Assembly (NCBI GenBank): GCA_910574455.1
Contig: CAJSYZ010000004.1
Location: 3,330,565-3,394,564 of the forward strand
From: Trichaptum fuscoviolaceum
Taxonomy: Eukaryota; Basidiomycota; Agaricomycetes; Hymenochaetales; Trichaptaceae
DNA: 64,000 nucleotides
Direction: 5' to 3'
Below the pieces are notes generated by a model. The model had not been told where the DNA came from. It was given only the letters and a program-made list of their open reading frames with translations, and did not search any database. The translations under genes and the position numbers were made by a program. Below, one piece after another: positions 1 through 12,773 of the stretch (the first letter of the stretch is position 1; the number at the start of each line of letters is the position of its first letter).

Positions 1-510
1 CGAAACGTACGTAGATTCGGTCGCCCAATGTTTCGTCCGTTTACGGTATATGTTTGCTGATCTCGTATTTCAACCTACTTTAGCTGGGTTGAACGGCTTC
101 GTGTCGTAGGAATAAATCGACAGCAAAACACTGGGGTTGAGATCGGAGAGCTACCGCCACGTGAAAATGGCTCGGACCGGGATGGCTCCGCAACGACAGC
201 CTCGACATTCACCTCATTCCCTCCTTCGCCTCGGTCGTTCCCCGCAGACGCACCTTCACCCGGTGGAATCGCAGCAGCATCCATCGATGCGCTGTCACTA
301 TCGTCGTTCGCGACGCCCAGATCAAGCACTCAAAGCCTACCTTCGCTCGTTGGTTATGACTGGGAATATACGACGAGGAAGCTGCAGACAATCAAGGACG
401 AATCGATATCGGGTGAAATCAAAACAATTGACAGGTCGTCGGCAATTAGCGCTTTGAGGGGAACAGCGGCTGAGTCCCCTAGAGTGACAATGGATGTAGA
501 AGTTGAGTGA
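1..510 (+). CDS. 3' end of an unidentified gene (partial)
   Basis: I read two exons, 1-45 and 84-510, joined across a 38-base GT-AG intron (46-83) whose removal avoids an in-frame TGA. The joined frame stays open to TGA at 508-510. The visible 157 or so residues begin ETYVDSVAQCF, continue with a basic stretch around WVERLRVVGINRQQ, then a long Ser/Pro/Thr-rich and probably disordered tail, and end in MDVEVE. The gene starts before the window, so the N-terminus and any domain are unseen and I do not recognise the family. Support is the long open frame after a well-formed short intron and the biased, protein-like composition. Confidence 0.5.
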
Positions 511-2673
511 TGAAGGGACCCCCTTACGAGAATGAGAAGGTTCTGATTTATCTTCATCGTATGTTATTGATTTTCTTTGAGGTCTTGCGGACCGATTTGC
601 CTTTGACTCTATTTATATGATCGTCTGTCTGTCCATAGTACGCTGTGCCATCGGTTGTATGATAACGTTCTCGTTTGCGGCACTGTAAATTACTTGGGTT
701 TTGTTCCTACCATACCAATTTCATAAACGACTTTCGCCGATCTCTCGTCTTTAGCCACACATTTGGCGTTGCTCGGGGTGAGCGGTGAAAAGCGGTGGAT
801 AATTTATCTTCATCAATTTGATTTCGCGGATCGGTACGGTTTGAGTTTATATGTCCGTCACCCTTTGGTTCAATAGATTTGTGAGTTTGAAGGAGGTGCC
901 CCAGATAGTCCAAGATAAACGGCTGTGTTCGGAGAAAAGGAGTGAGACTTTAATAGATCAGCGATCGGCGAGCTGAGGGATAGCCCTTTTCAGAGAACAA
1001 GCTTGAGATAATGCAAAGTAAGAATATGCCCCAGATGGCAAGGCAAGTTTCGGTCGTGATCTCGGAAGAATGCATGCTGGACGCAGCTCTTCGTAGTTCG
1101 CAAGTCTCTGTGGCGTCGGAGCAAGCATGGTAGCATTCACGGAGATCCCCTAGATCCATTTGGGGGACAATCGTGACGAGCTCGTTTGTATAAGACAATG
1201 AGACGTAAGGTCTTGTCGAAGGAACACTCGCGTTTATGAATTTCATGTCACCATCACAGAATCATCGAAAGCTTCTGGATGTCAAGGATGAGCGATTGTG
1301 GGACATATTATGCGTGGGCTTGCACTTGGCAGGAAATTACTTCCCAAGCGAACGACACGGAGCGGCGATGACCATGAGCTTGGGCCACCATAAGACGCGG
1401 GGAAGACTGTAGGAAGCCGTCGGCAATATCCGCCATTCAGACCTCGACCGCCGGCCAGGGGACTGAAAAGAAACACCACCAACAAGCACCTGTCTTCGTT
1501 TAAGAAGACAAGATGAAATCAATTGACGGGCTTGTCCTTGTGAGATCCTTGTGCACAGGTTGCATGTTATTGGAAGGAACGTTGAAACCCTCGCATCTAA
1601 GATTTCGGAGAGTGAAAGAACTGGAGCGCTAGACCGTATTAGAACCGTTAGTTTGCCTGAAAGTCATTTCCGCTTAGCCTGAAGAAGTTCACGGAGGCAT
1701 GGGCGGATTCGCGATGCAAGCGGTAGGCGCAGATGAAGATCTTTATGAATACAAGCATCTGGGTTGATCGACGTAAGGATGCAAACTGACAGTTATTTTA
1801 TCGGACAGAGAATGGGCCGAAGTCGACTGGGCTGAACTCCGCATGATCTGACATGAATTAAAGTGTTCGGCCATGCGATCCAGCGAAAGATCTGCGGGGG
1901 TCCATAGAAGGGGATGAGTTTGTACATAGAGGACTATCTTCATGAGAGCGTGGCTCTTGATACGAATGAGCGCTGAGAACATTGGACAGGGAGGTCAGTT
2001 CATACGGCGTGTACGTGTACGTACCTTGCGCGTCCGTCATAGTCGTCTGATATTCTTCAGTACGCTTTCCGGACGCTTGCAGAGAATTTCTGCAAGCGCA
2101 TATGTATTGTGAACGTAAGAGCAGCCGAGATAAGACTATTCCAGCAGTGACAGTAATGGATCATGGTTGAACCAAGCTTGAGGGTAGTAAGTAGGTGTTC
2201 AAAGCTTGACCACTCCTTCGACTTTGTACAGGAAATGCACAGAAGCGGTGTAACACGACATGAACACGCCCGTTGATGAAACGGCATTGGGAATTCCGTG
2301 TTTAAACCTATGGCGACAGAACGGCATTGGTGGCAAGGGTGGTGGAAGAGAGGAAGAGAGTAGCAGAGGAGCGACGCGCTCGACGCGTCCTAATTTTACC
2401 ACGCTTTTTACCACTGGCACGCTGCAGTGACATCAACTCTTCGACGCGTGTTTTCGTTTGAACCTTCAAGTTGTCAACACTCACGACCGTAATTTACGAG
2501 GTCGCCGCTCCTTCTCATCCTTCTCATCCTTCATATCGTGTCAAAGTCCACCCTGCGCTTTCTAATCACGGAGAGAAGCCTCTGGAGATCAAGGGAAGGC
2601 GGTATTTCGCAAATTTTGCTGGGCTTCGTCGTGGTTTTCTGCACGGTTTGCAGGCTTTCGCTCCACCACTGCG
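511..2673. other. intergenic, no gene supported
   Basis: About 2.2 kb. Only short open frames occur on either strand. One minus-strand two-exon reading (ATG at 2040, intron near 1976-2025, stop near 1743) gives 80 residues with no recognised domain and is not annotated. The promoter and 5' leader of the NUP85 gene must lie in the right-hand part. Confidence 0.5.
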
Positions 2674-5418
2674 ATGCCGGCCCACTTGCATCTCATACCG
2701 GCCTTATTCAAAGAAGGAGGTCTTAACGAATTCATTGAGTCTAGACAAACAATCGGCCATGCATTATCGCCTTCGTCCAATTCATTAGCAACCTTTGCAG
2801 TCCCATCACATGTAAGTCTGTTTAGCCAATGCGTTGTGTTTTCCAGAAGCTGAAGCATTTTTACAGACCTTCATTAAATACGGTACGGAGGACTATCCAG
2901 AGGAGCAAGATGTCTATATTGCTAGCTGGGATAAGCCTCCGCTTCAAGAACGGCGCATCGTAAGTTCATAGCGTTCACGAAGCCGATCGTCGTACCAACA
3001 ACAATTCAGTTTCTTACAGATACATCTGTGATCTTTGCAGCGTGCAGAAAACTTATTGATCATGCTATCCAGGCTGGGCCAGAAGCGTATGTATTGTCAC
3101 TCCACTCACCGCTTGTTGCTTTGTATTTATTGCCTTGTTCCCCATAATTAGCATGCGCTCGCCCGCGAACCTCACGACTTTTAGGAAACTTGCTACCGAC
3201 TATATTCTGCACCTTCAGGACTGCTGGGTTCATGCTACCGTAAGTCACTTCAACTTGTATCAAGAAGCGACAATGACAAGTCCCCGCGGCAGCAATTGGC
3301 ATCAAGTTCAAATGGTCCCCAATTCCAAGGGGAACATTATAGGAAGCTGTATACATCTTTCTCCCTCTTTCAACTATTGTATCTCCCAGAAGATGGTGTT
3401 GATGACGTGCCAGTCGGCGATGAACTACTAGAATGGTTGAACACGCATTTCATCGAGCCGTCTACGGAAGAGGGTGATCAACTGAGCTCCATCGAACGCC
3501 CTTGGGAGGATGAACTATTCTGGCCATATCTGATCAGGTAGGACTAAGTGAAACAATTCCACGCATGAAACTCCTGGCTGATTACTTTCAGGGCGACGTT
3601 TCGTGGTCTATTGAAGTCATCCATTTTCTTCTTACGGAGTCTTGACAGCCACCCTTCTGAAAATATGCGCCGTATTGCGGAGCGTCTTGTTGACCTGCTG
3701 GAAAGACATCCCCGTCAACGGCAATTTACGACAGAAAAGGAATTCTTCACTTCCTCTCGACGATGGAGAGAGAGGGCAAAAGCACTCCGAATTGAGCTTG
3801 ATCGCGTCCCGGAAAACGATCGTAATGATGGTTACGAAAACTGGTGGGACAATGTCAGTGACTTGGTCGGTATTTTGGAAGGCCGCGAAGATGTCCTGAA
3901 ACGTGTATGTGTTGATTTGGGCGGTGGTTGGAAAGAAATCGTCTGTACTTATGGCATATGGATTGACGTAGCTTTACGAAGAGCAGATCTACCGTACGTA
4001 TCTTTATAAAGACCTGATTTCCGCTTTTCTAAATATACATTTCTGTAGAGATATCGTCAGCAGGATGTTACTTAACGTACCCCCTGATCCTACGGATAAA
4101 GAGGACTCGTTACATGCTGAATTGTGCCAGGGTCGTCCAAACCAGGCGTTGTCGGTTGCTCAAGAAATGGATGTTTGGCTCTCAGCGCATCTGGCTGACA
4201 TTATGGTTGCATTGGACCTACTTGAATCAGTAACAGACGAAGAGTAAAAGTCACCTTCTTTTACGATTGCTTCCGATGATTCTTACATCTATTGCAGATC
4301 CGGGCTGACAACCCGCGACCAATACGTGCTTGCATATGCGAATTATCTGCATTCAGATCCTGGGTTATGGCGTCTTACCGTTGACTACCTCTGCACCTGC
4401 GGAGAAGCCGGGAAAGAGATGGCAGACGAAGTACTCATACGGGTTCCCTTGGGTCTGAATGTGTCACGCAAAGGGAAGGAGAAATCCCGAGAAGATAAAG
4501 ACCCCCCTTTTATGGCCATCGATACGGATGATCAGGTTGACGGAGACCTGTCAGAAATTGTTAAAGAGCTGAATGCTACTTGTTTTGAATACGAACGAGA
4601 GAATGCTCGACGAATAATATGCAACGTGCGTAAAACTTCAGTAATGACTTTTCTAATACTGAAAGCGTGCTTGATTGTTCAGATCGCAGCTCGACAGTTA
4701 TTGGAAAGCAAAAAATACGGTCTTGCTGTGTCTTACTGTAGATCAGCTGAAGATTGGTTGGGGTTAGGACATATAGTGAATAGTTTAATGGATGAATATA
4801 TCGTTCACGGTGAGAGTTTGAATCACGCGCTGTACAAAATGATAACTTACAATAGGTTCGGATTGATACATTTAGGGTCGACCCGTTTCGTACCTTACGC
4901 AGCTGAAATAGCGCCGGCCCTCCAAGAGCTTCGGCTGGAGCCTGGTGCATCCGGTGTTTTTATTCAACGACTCATGTTCGCTGTTCGCTATGCCGAATTC
5001 CAACAGCGCAATCTGCAAGGTGATGCAGAAAACGCTGCTCTTGATCTTATCTCTCTTTTCGAGGAAGAGATAGCTCCGAGGTCTTGGTGGGGTGTCTTGC
5101 TGCACGACATAACCCCGTTTCTTCAGGACGGTGCGTTGCGTTGACTGACTTCCCCTTAACTGACGATTGACATCAGTCGCAGAAACAAACCTATATATAC
5201 CATCGTCTTCGGCTTATCTGCTTTTAAAGCGATTAGAGGAGGTCAGCCTGAGAACCGGACAAGGTTGTGGTGAAGACTATCTTGCCATTCTTGCAAAGTT
5301 ATTGAAACTCGCGGGCCCTAAAGAGGCGCTAAAGCGCTTGGAAATTTTAAGACTAGTACTTGCTCGATATCTTGCGAGATGTGCGATTGCGAACGCTCCC
5401 TTGTCGGGCGGTATATGA
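2674..5418 (+). CDS. NUP85: nucleoporin Nup85 (Y-complex scaffold)
   Basis: Structural nucleoporin of the Y (Nup84/Nup107) complex, which coats the nuclear pore membrane. Ten exons join in frame: 2674-2811, 2867-2959, 3010-3086, 3152-3239, 3293-3537, 3592-3993, 4049-4243, 4298-4625, 4683-5130, 5177-5418, giving 751 residues, close to the yeast protein. The ATG at 2674 opens the segment FKEGGLNEFIESRQTIGHAL, which resembles the N-terminal Nup85 propeller-blade region. The rest is the expected alpha-solenoid, with the recognisable ARQLLESKKYGLAVSYCRSA and DYLAILAKLLKLAGPKEALK helices. The intron at 4626-4682 is 57 bases and has no stop in frame, so reading through it would add 19 residues; I treat it as spliced because of its GTGCGT donor and CAG acceptor. 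The 3' end is set by TGA at 5416-5418. Confidence 0.85.
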
Positions 5419-6839
5419 TCAGTGTTGTAATGTGCAAATAAATCTTCCGCTTCTTCGTCCGCTTCCTTGGCTTCTCACTCTTGCAGGACCCTTATGACTT
5501 GCCAGTCCTAATCTTTGCTGCATTTTTGAAGGGACATCAACATAAAGCAACGCCAGAGAATGCTAAGGCTGTCTTTCGACATGATAGACAGGCTAAAATG
5601 AAACGGCGGCGTCTACCTAATTATTTAAGCCTGGAAATCCCCGCCCGTTTGGGTCAATTCCTGTTGCATGGTGTCGATCCTGGAGTAGAACCTTGAATAC
5701 CGCCGTTCCCGTGCGCCATTTTCTGGGTTCGTGTCTGATACCGCCTGTCAGTATCAGGATTGATCTCAGGCTCATTCTTTAGATCTACCATGAAAACCGC
5801 AGGTTTTAAACTTGCCTCTTTCGATTGCTGACTCTCTACAACAAAATATGTGACTTACTAATTCAGTTGATCTGGTGACCTGAGACCTCGCTTTGTAGGC
5901 TGTGATGAAGGCGCCAACGACTGCGACTTTCTCGCATGGACGTATTGGACTGCTATACCGTCTCTTCTGCATGCGACTTCAGCGGGCACTGGCACGTTGC
6001 CGAGCGACTCGGGCTTAGGATTTAAGAATCCATTACAAAATTCCAGGGACTATCGCGTTTCGGCTAGCCTGCAGAAGTTCGGAAGAGCAATTATCTACAC
6101 TACGTATACCGTGTCAGACAAATAAACAACGCTTTACCTTCAGTCACTTTTAACCTAGAAGACCTCCCTATATTGCGTAAAATGGGAGAAATTGCGCCTC
6201 TGCTTTAGATCTGTGTTGGATCTTACGTTACCTTCAGTGCCTAGGTTATGACAGTCAATGTTTTTTCCGAGAACAACAGTTGTACAAGTAGGGCCTCTCC
6301 ATCCCTCGTGCACGTCACGAATGGAACTCTAGCAGTGAGTGCCTGGCCCCCCAAAACTTTAGGTGCTCCTACATAATCACCATATCGGCCTCACCGTCGT
6401 CCGAATTCTCGGTCAGGCCCGATTCAGATCACTGGTTCTGAGACACTATTATGAATTGATCTATAGGGTAACACAATGCATGCGCTTCATCGCTCATTAC
6501 TTGAATGGCATCCAGAAAACTGGCTAAGGTGCTATTACTGCCAACCTCGATATGGGAGTGCTGCTAACCTTCGGAGTAGATGAAGTTGAACTGTCTTCAG
6601 CGAATCATAAGACATTACGAATCTCTGGTTCTGGAACATATGGACCACGATCAGGCATAACTTGTAGGCAGGAGTTATGCAGGCGCCGGCATGTTGCTTT
6701 GCATTATATTTCTGAGCAGAGGTATAAAGAATGGTCTCGGTTGACAATGTTCCTTCACAAACCAGCCCACAAACTCTCTAGTACCTCTATCAAAAGGCTA
6801 GTGTTGCACCGACTTCAGGTCTGCAAACAGTCAACAGCT
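5419..6839. other. intergenic, no gene supported
   Basis: Contains the 3' flank of NUP85. An open frame at 5481-5696 follows a good CAG acceptor (GACCCTTATGAC) but cannot be joined in frame to the last NUP85 exon and resembles no known protein. Nothing else is seen. Confidence 0.5.
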
Positions 6840-7168
6840 ATGTGTTTCGATATCGTGAACTACGCGGAGTGCAGCTGTGGGCACCGTATCGAGACCAGGC
6901 GTCAACGGGTATGTTCTTGGCCTGTGTCTTACTCTTGGATACATAACTAAAGTGTATGCAAGGTTGACTGTAATAGCCGCCGATGCGTATTCAGTCAATT
7001 ACATGGCCGCCAAAATCATGACTGTGGTACAACTTGCCTGCAACAGTAAGTAGCGAAGTTCAATTCTGGTTTTGAAGTTTGGGTCCCCTGATCCCATTCA
7101 CTAGACTTCAGCGTTCCAACGGACTCGTCACTGAAGAAAGGCAAGGACCATGCCCAAGTTGCGCTTAA
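6840..7168 (+). CDS. small Cys-rich fungal protein of unknown function
   Basis: Three short exons, 6840-6908, 6963-7045 and 7105-7168, splice in frame to a 71-residue protein starting MCFDIVNYAECSCGHRIE and ending GPCPSCA. It has nine cysteines and two histidines in a pattern (CxCGH, VDCNSRRC, HDCGTTC, CPSC) that suggests metal binding. It resembles a group of short fungal hypothetical proteins that begin MC, carry CGH and then VDC, and end near a CPxC; that likeness is from memory and was not searched. Introns are 54 and 59 bases with GTATGT and GTAAGT donors. No domain name is known to me. It is surrounded by more than a kilobase without other genes on each side. Confidence 0.6.
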
Positions 7169-9917
7169 AATGTCTTGCTTCGCTTTGTGTTCTTCCCTTT
7201 TATCATGGACACTTTGCTTTGGTATAGAAAGCCTGCCTTTCCTGCTTGAACGATGCTGCTGACCTTCCCTCGAATCAATGTACAATCTTCCACTGTTATA
7301 ATGATTTAATGGACTTAATCAATTTATAGTCGATTCGATTACCTTCTTAGTGGGATCGCTGGTGATGGCTGAACGTATTTAGATGGAAGGCGAGACCTGA
7401 AGTGACGTATTTGCTTCGCTCAAAGCCATTTTGGAACTGGCAAATACTGTCTCTAGTAAGGGAATCGGAGAGCCCTTTGTGAGTAGCGTACCTACACGAG
7501 ATACCATTAGAACCATCATTCACCAACCAAGGCTACAGATTCTCCTTCTTTCACAAAGTGGGCACCTTTCATACATAAGACTGCATAGCTCCTGGCGTTG
7601 AGTACGGATCTGTTTGTTCCACGCTCAATCTACGTTGCTGAAACGACAAGCACATAGTTCTCCTTCGGGTTGTGGAGATTATGCCCATCGCACGACCTAG
7701 CACTACGCGTTCATTGATTGGAATCTGTAATGGATAATCAATCAGCCTTGTATGGGTAATCCCATGCATGTGAGAGAATGAAACGCCACTGACGAATAGG
7801 CCGCGAACTTCTTCAGTTCTACCTTCATTCGACGAGCATACAATTGCCAAAGAGATTGGGACGAGCGGCTATACATTCAAAGCAGTGTCCATTCGGTGGG
7901 GTCTATCACCGGGCAAGGCCCGATCGTCCGAACATCCTAATTCTCGAACCTCGTCAGACTTCGATCACTTTGCTTCGAACTTCGAACTGCCTGCGTGGTG
8001 GAAGAATACGTCAAAAGATGATCACTATGCCCAGACAAGCCTATCCCCGTGATATATGCGAATTTTGGGATGCTGTGCTCACCAGAATGGCTGTGTTGAA
8101 CCCACAGCTCATTAGTCGAGTTTTGTATCCTCCCATCATCTCACTAGAAGGATTAAAACGCCACAAATTGTCCAGGGCCGATTGCTGCTGCTGCTCTATA
8201 GGATGCCGGGGGTGACAGGCGCTGTCATCAAGTTCATAACGGATCTAAGCGGAAGGCATCCGAGCACAACTTCGATAAACCAGGCGTGTGATGAGACAGC
8301 TTGGCAACACCTGCAATCTCCAATCTGCAGCTGTCGCCACTAGCAGATTTTATTCGAGAAGCTGAGATAAGCAGCCCGCACAGACTTTGTGACCCGACAC
8401 CTCGCGAAGAAACCAAATGTTGGAAAAGAGAGTGACTGGCAAACGAACTGGCGCTTGAATGTGCTATTTTCTTTAGGCATTTGGAACTGTGTCTAAATAT
8501 GTCTGAGAGTCAGTTAGCCCTTGCCCTTTCCGTGGGAACGCGAGTAAACATGACTTAATGATTGGATAGAATTGATGACCATAGAGTTTAAGAGCAGAGA
8601 CTACGTTTCCGGCCTCCCGTTCCTTAGAGACATCCGCATGGCCGAGGTTTTACGTCTTTAGCAAGCAAGGACGAGCCAGAAATGGAAGCGAAAACATCCG
8701 GTGCTTGAAGAAAAGATCAACTCAGTACCAATACAACCATACGCACAAATTTGCCCCCTTCATTCGTGATTTGATTCAGCCGGCGCATGATGAGGGACCG
8801 AGCAGCAGGCTAAAAGGCTGTCTCCAGATTTCCTTCTTTGTGAAACCTGACGTCGATTGATCCCCTGATGCCCGTTGGGTAGAAATGCTCGACCAGCAAC
8901 AAATAGTATCTCCGAGAATTTCCAGTTCGTATATTCTGAGTACATAGGACACATAACAAAGACTCACCAAAAGAGTAACTGAACGCGAGCAAAGACAGTC
9001 TTAACAGCTAGATGACGCGCATTTAATTAGCCAGTGCTAGAATGGGGCTCGTTCTCCTTAGAGCCATTCCTCTATCTTCTGTCTCACGAACAATAGCATT
9101 CGTAGCGCTATTCTCGCTCCTATTTGCCGCATTGTAAGAGCTGTCGCAGAATGCCCCTTCTGCATGGCAAGAGACTGGGGTACATAGTCCTGAATAAGGC
9201 ACAATACGGATCGAAAGACAGGGTAACGAAGGCCTGGGTAAGGGTTATCGAGCCGAGGGAAAGGCTATGCAGAGGATCACTGCCAGAATCAACCTATAGG
9301 AAGTCTTCACGTCTATGCAGAAACAGCAGGGTTGAAAAGACCCGTAGTAGACCCTTACGATCTTGCACCAATTACACCCATTGCTAGTAGATCTTGCGAG
9401 CGAGTGCGAAGCCAATGAGGAGTCGAGCATCAGAAGCAGACTATGGGACGAAAAGGAGGCAAACTTAGCGATCGAACGAGCATTGTGTCCATAAGTTGCA
9501 AACCCTGGCGAAGGAAGGAACTGATTCCGAAGAAATGGGGGGTTCTTCCTTATCGCTTCTGATAGAATGGGCAGACTCTTGATGCGTTGTAGAACCCAGA
9601 TTAACATGATTAGGAGCGAAGGTTAATCCTAAACTTTTAGTAAGTTTAGCCCATATAGTATCCCTTGCCTAGGATCATTAGGACGCAAGTCCGAGGATGA
9701 TGAATGCGGCATCCGTGAGGGAGATTTCAAGGAGTAGCAGCGTGCGTTGTACACGTTGTCGAACATAGTATACATGATGATGGTGGTGGTGGAAGAGGTG
9801 AAGAAAGTAAATGTTTCGTGGCGATGTGCACGACAACCAACCAGCGGACCGGGATATGCCGAGGCTTGCAACCCTAGAAGTAACTTCGAGCAGCCCGTCC
9901 TCACACCCTTGCGAAGG
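7169..9917. other. gene-poor stretch, nothing recognised
   Basis: About 2.7 kb of short overlapping frames on both strands, the longest (7844-8215, plus) 123 codons. None has recognisable motifs or clear splice continuity. It could hold other small multi-exon genes or old decayed repeats, but I can support neither. Confidence 0.4.
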
Positions 9918-12773
9918 ATGGCTACAGTGGCAATGCCGTCTTCGACGTTGACGACGAGGCAGATGCCAGACGAGCACTACTCATCCGCATCCTGGGACTA
10001 CGTCGACAACGCCTCTGGTGCGTCACCGACGGCGAGCTATGCATCGCACTCAATCACCGGCAGGCCATCAATGTCTACGCCAGCAAGAGAACAGGGCTCG
10101 AGCAGGGGATCGCCAAATACTGATACATCACCTCCGCCACCGACAGCGCCTTCAAAATCCGGCTCTCCTCCACCGAGATCGAGTGTAGAGTCTCTATCAA
10201 AGTCTTCGGCAGCGCCTTCGAGATGGCGAGAAAGTGTGTCAACTCTGGAACGGCAGAATACAATTTCGTCCACTGTAGGAGAACCAGTGCAACTTGTGGA
10301 ACCCAGCTTCGACGAGAATGTATTGAGGGCATTATGTGACATGGATGTGCGTATATCATTACTGTATTGCATCTATACTACTAATGCCACTGCGACTTTC
10401 AGTGCGGCGTTCCTTTACTCCTGGACCGAATCAAGCAAAGTATGGTGTCCTGTAGAGTACGGCAACTGTTACCCTTTGCCACTGCGGCGTATATCTAATC
10501 TACATCAACATATACAGGAGGCGTCCGTTTTCTTTAAAAAACGTGCAGTTTTAGAAGAGGAGTATGGTCGGAGCATGCAGAAACTTTCGAAGATGACTTC
10601 GGAAGTATATTCCATGAATGATGGGAAAGCTGGGTACGCTTTGACATCGTACATTGGAGTTGTAGGCTTACTCCCAACAGCTCTTTTGTCAATGCGTGGC
10701 AATCAACTATGAAGATCCATGAAGTCATGGCTGAGAATCGAATACGTTTCGCTCAACGATTGAACGAGATGAGTGAAGATTTGGCCAATCTGGCGAAGGA
10801 AGTGGACAAAAATAGAAAGCAGGTATGAAGAACAATCAAGTTTCCCTGAAAGTAAAATGTTGAACCCTTCGTTAAGACGAAAGAGCTAGCCACCAGATAT
10901 GAGCGCGCCGTACACGAATCTGAAACAGCCATGGAGAAGAGTAAAGCAAAGTTTGATATGACTGCTGAAGAGCTCGAACGTCTTCTGGTCCAGAAGGAGG
11001 GCGAATCGATCAAAGAAACAGCAATGCAGGCTCGCTCGCCTGGAGGAGGGGGAGGAAAGCGAGCCCTAGGGAAGGCTGTTCAGAAGGGTGGCTTGCTGTT
11101 GAAGGGGAAAAACCCTCAGAACGTGAGCGCTTCAACTCTATTGTGAAGTTCCCCCATCTGACCTCTATGTTGCGTAACTTTAAGATTCAGAGACAGGAGG
11201 ATGACGTGAGAGCGAGGATGTCCACGGCGTCGGACGTCTTTCGGAAAGCCGTCCAAGATACGCAAACTCTACGCCAAGAGTATTTCAATTTCCAGCTCCC
11301 ACGTATTCTTCGTGTATGTTCTTCACTGAGATGAAAGTCGTATGCTTCTGATACCAGTCATTCTTTTAATCAGGCACTAAAAGAGTGTGCGGATGAGATT
11401 GACCTCGGGACGCAATATCATTTGACTCGATACGCTTACTTGTTCGAGACCATTGTGCTAAGTGATGGATCAACACTTGCACCCTCGAATGTCGAGGACC
11501 GTGACGGTGCGCATTCGATGTTATTATCTTACGTTCGTACCATATATCTCAACCTTAATTAGTACCCCCTGGCCTGAAGGCAACCATTGAGTCGATCGAC
11601 AACCGCTCGGACTTTAAAGTCTACATGCAGAACTATGGGTACGCGCATGGAGGTCAAGTACCCCGAGGGCCCAGGCGAGAAGGTCCATGGGAAGAAGGAT
11701 TCGTAAGGGCTTTTTTTCGTCAGTTCAATCGCCTAGTTTAATGAATGTCCTCTTCTAGCTCCCCCCTCTACCGAGCTACGCCGAGCGCGTATATTCAAAT
11801 GGCGCCGCCGCCGGATCGTCCGGATCAGCTAACCCCATTAATGTACAAGCTCAACAGATGCCTGACAAGGGACGTCCAATTTTCGGTGTCGATTTGGCAG
11901 AGCAGATGACACGCGACGGTGTCGAGATTCCGCGCATAGTGGAAAAGTGCTGTCAAGCGATCGAGAAATACGGCCTCCGTTCACAGGGAATATATCGGAT
12001 TAGCGGCACTGTGTCTAAGGTCGCGAAGCTCAAGGAACGACTGGACAAAGGTCAGAATATGTAACTGGTAACGATCGTCCGATTTGTTTACGCTTAACCA
12101 TTATTAGATATTGATACAGTCGATCTCGACGCAGAAGAGTGGTCTAGCGATATCAACAATGTGGCTAGCGTCCTCAAACTTTGGCTGAGGGAACTGCCTG
12201 ATCCATTGCTAACTCATAGTCTGCACCAAGGGTTTATTGAAGCCGCAAGTACGTGGTGCCTTCCTCGAACACATTAACACTCGGTGTTCCCCGTGTCTTT
12301 CGCTAACCTTAAATCTGCTGTATAGAGATTGACAATGATAGACTCCGTCACATACGTCTTCACGAGCGAGTGAACGAACTTCCAGACCCCAATTACGCAA
12401 CCTTAAAGTTCTTCTTGGGGCATTTACACAAGTGAGTGAGCGTTGCTATAATAACGTAGTGCGAGGATGCTACAACATACACTTCGTACAGGGTGGTACA
12501 ATACGAATCCGAGAATTCTATGTCGATTTCAAATCTGGCCATTGTGTTCGGGCCGACATTATTCGGATTGCCTTCGCCGGGGATGCCTGGTGTGCAGGGT
12601 GCACAAGCAAATGGCATGGCAGATGCCCCTTACCAGAACAAGGTGAGATTTTGATTTCCTATAAAGATTGAACCCGCGAGTGTTTGGTCGTCTGATATTT
12701 ACGTATATAGGCCGTCGAGACTATCTTGGAACATTTTGCCGACATATTCATTGACGAAAGCGAGGAGTCCTAA
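9918..12773 (+). CDS. RGD1: F-BAR and RhoGAP domain protein (Rgd1-like)
   Basis: GTPase-activating protein for Rho-family GTPases, expected to act at membranes in polarised growth. Thirteen exons join in frame (9918-10346, 10403-10456, 10518-10633, 10681-10822, 10877-11122, 11191-11313, 11374-11506, 11563-11702, 11759-12050, 12108-12248, 12326-12431, 12492-12642, 12711-12773) to 711 residues; yeast Rgd1 is about 666. Order: Ser/Pro-rich head (1-130), F-BAR coiled coil (about 135-400; FFKKRAVLEEEYGRSMQKLS), linker, RhoGAP (about 510-700). The catalytic arginine finger is in GIYRISGT, followed by KLWLRELPDPLL and SNLAIVFGPTLFG, as in RhoGAP families. I chose ATG 9918 over an upstream in-frame ATG at 9774 because the region before it is low in coding character. 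No FCH-adjacent extra domains are seen. Confidence 0.88.

Noticed and set aside
1743..2040. Minus-strand two-exon frame beginning MTDAQ, with IKSHALMKIVLY recalling MPN-domain proteins
   Set aside because: Only the first helix resembles that fold; the following residues lack the expected motifs and the frame ends after about 80 codons.
5481..5696. Open frame directly after a CAG acceptor downstream of NUP85
   Set aside because: It cannot be joined in frame to the last NUP85 exon and has no start codon or recognisable motif.
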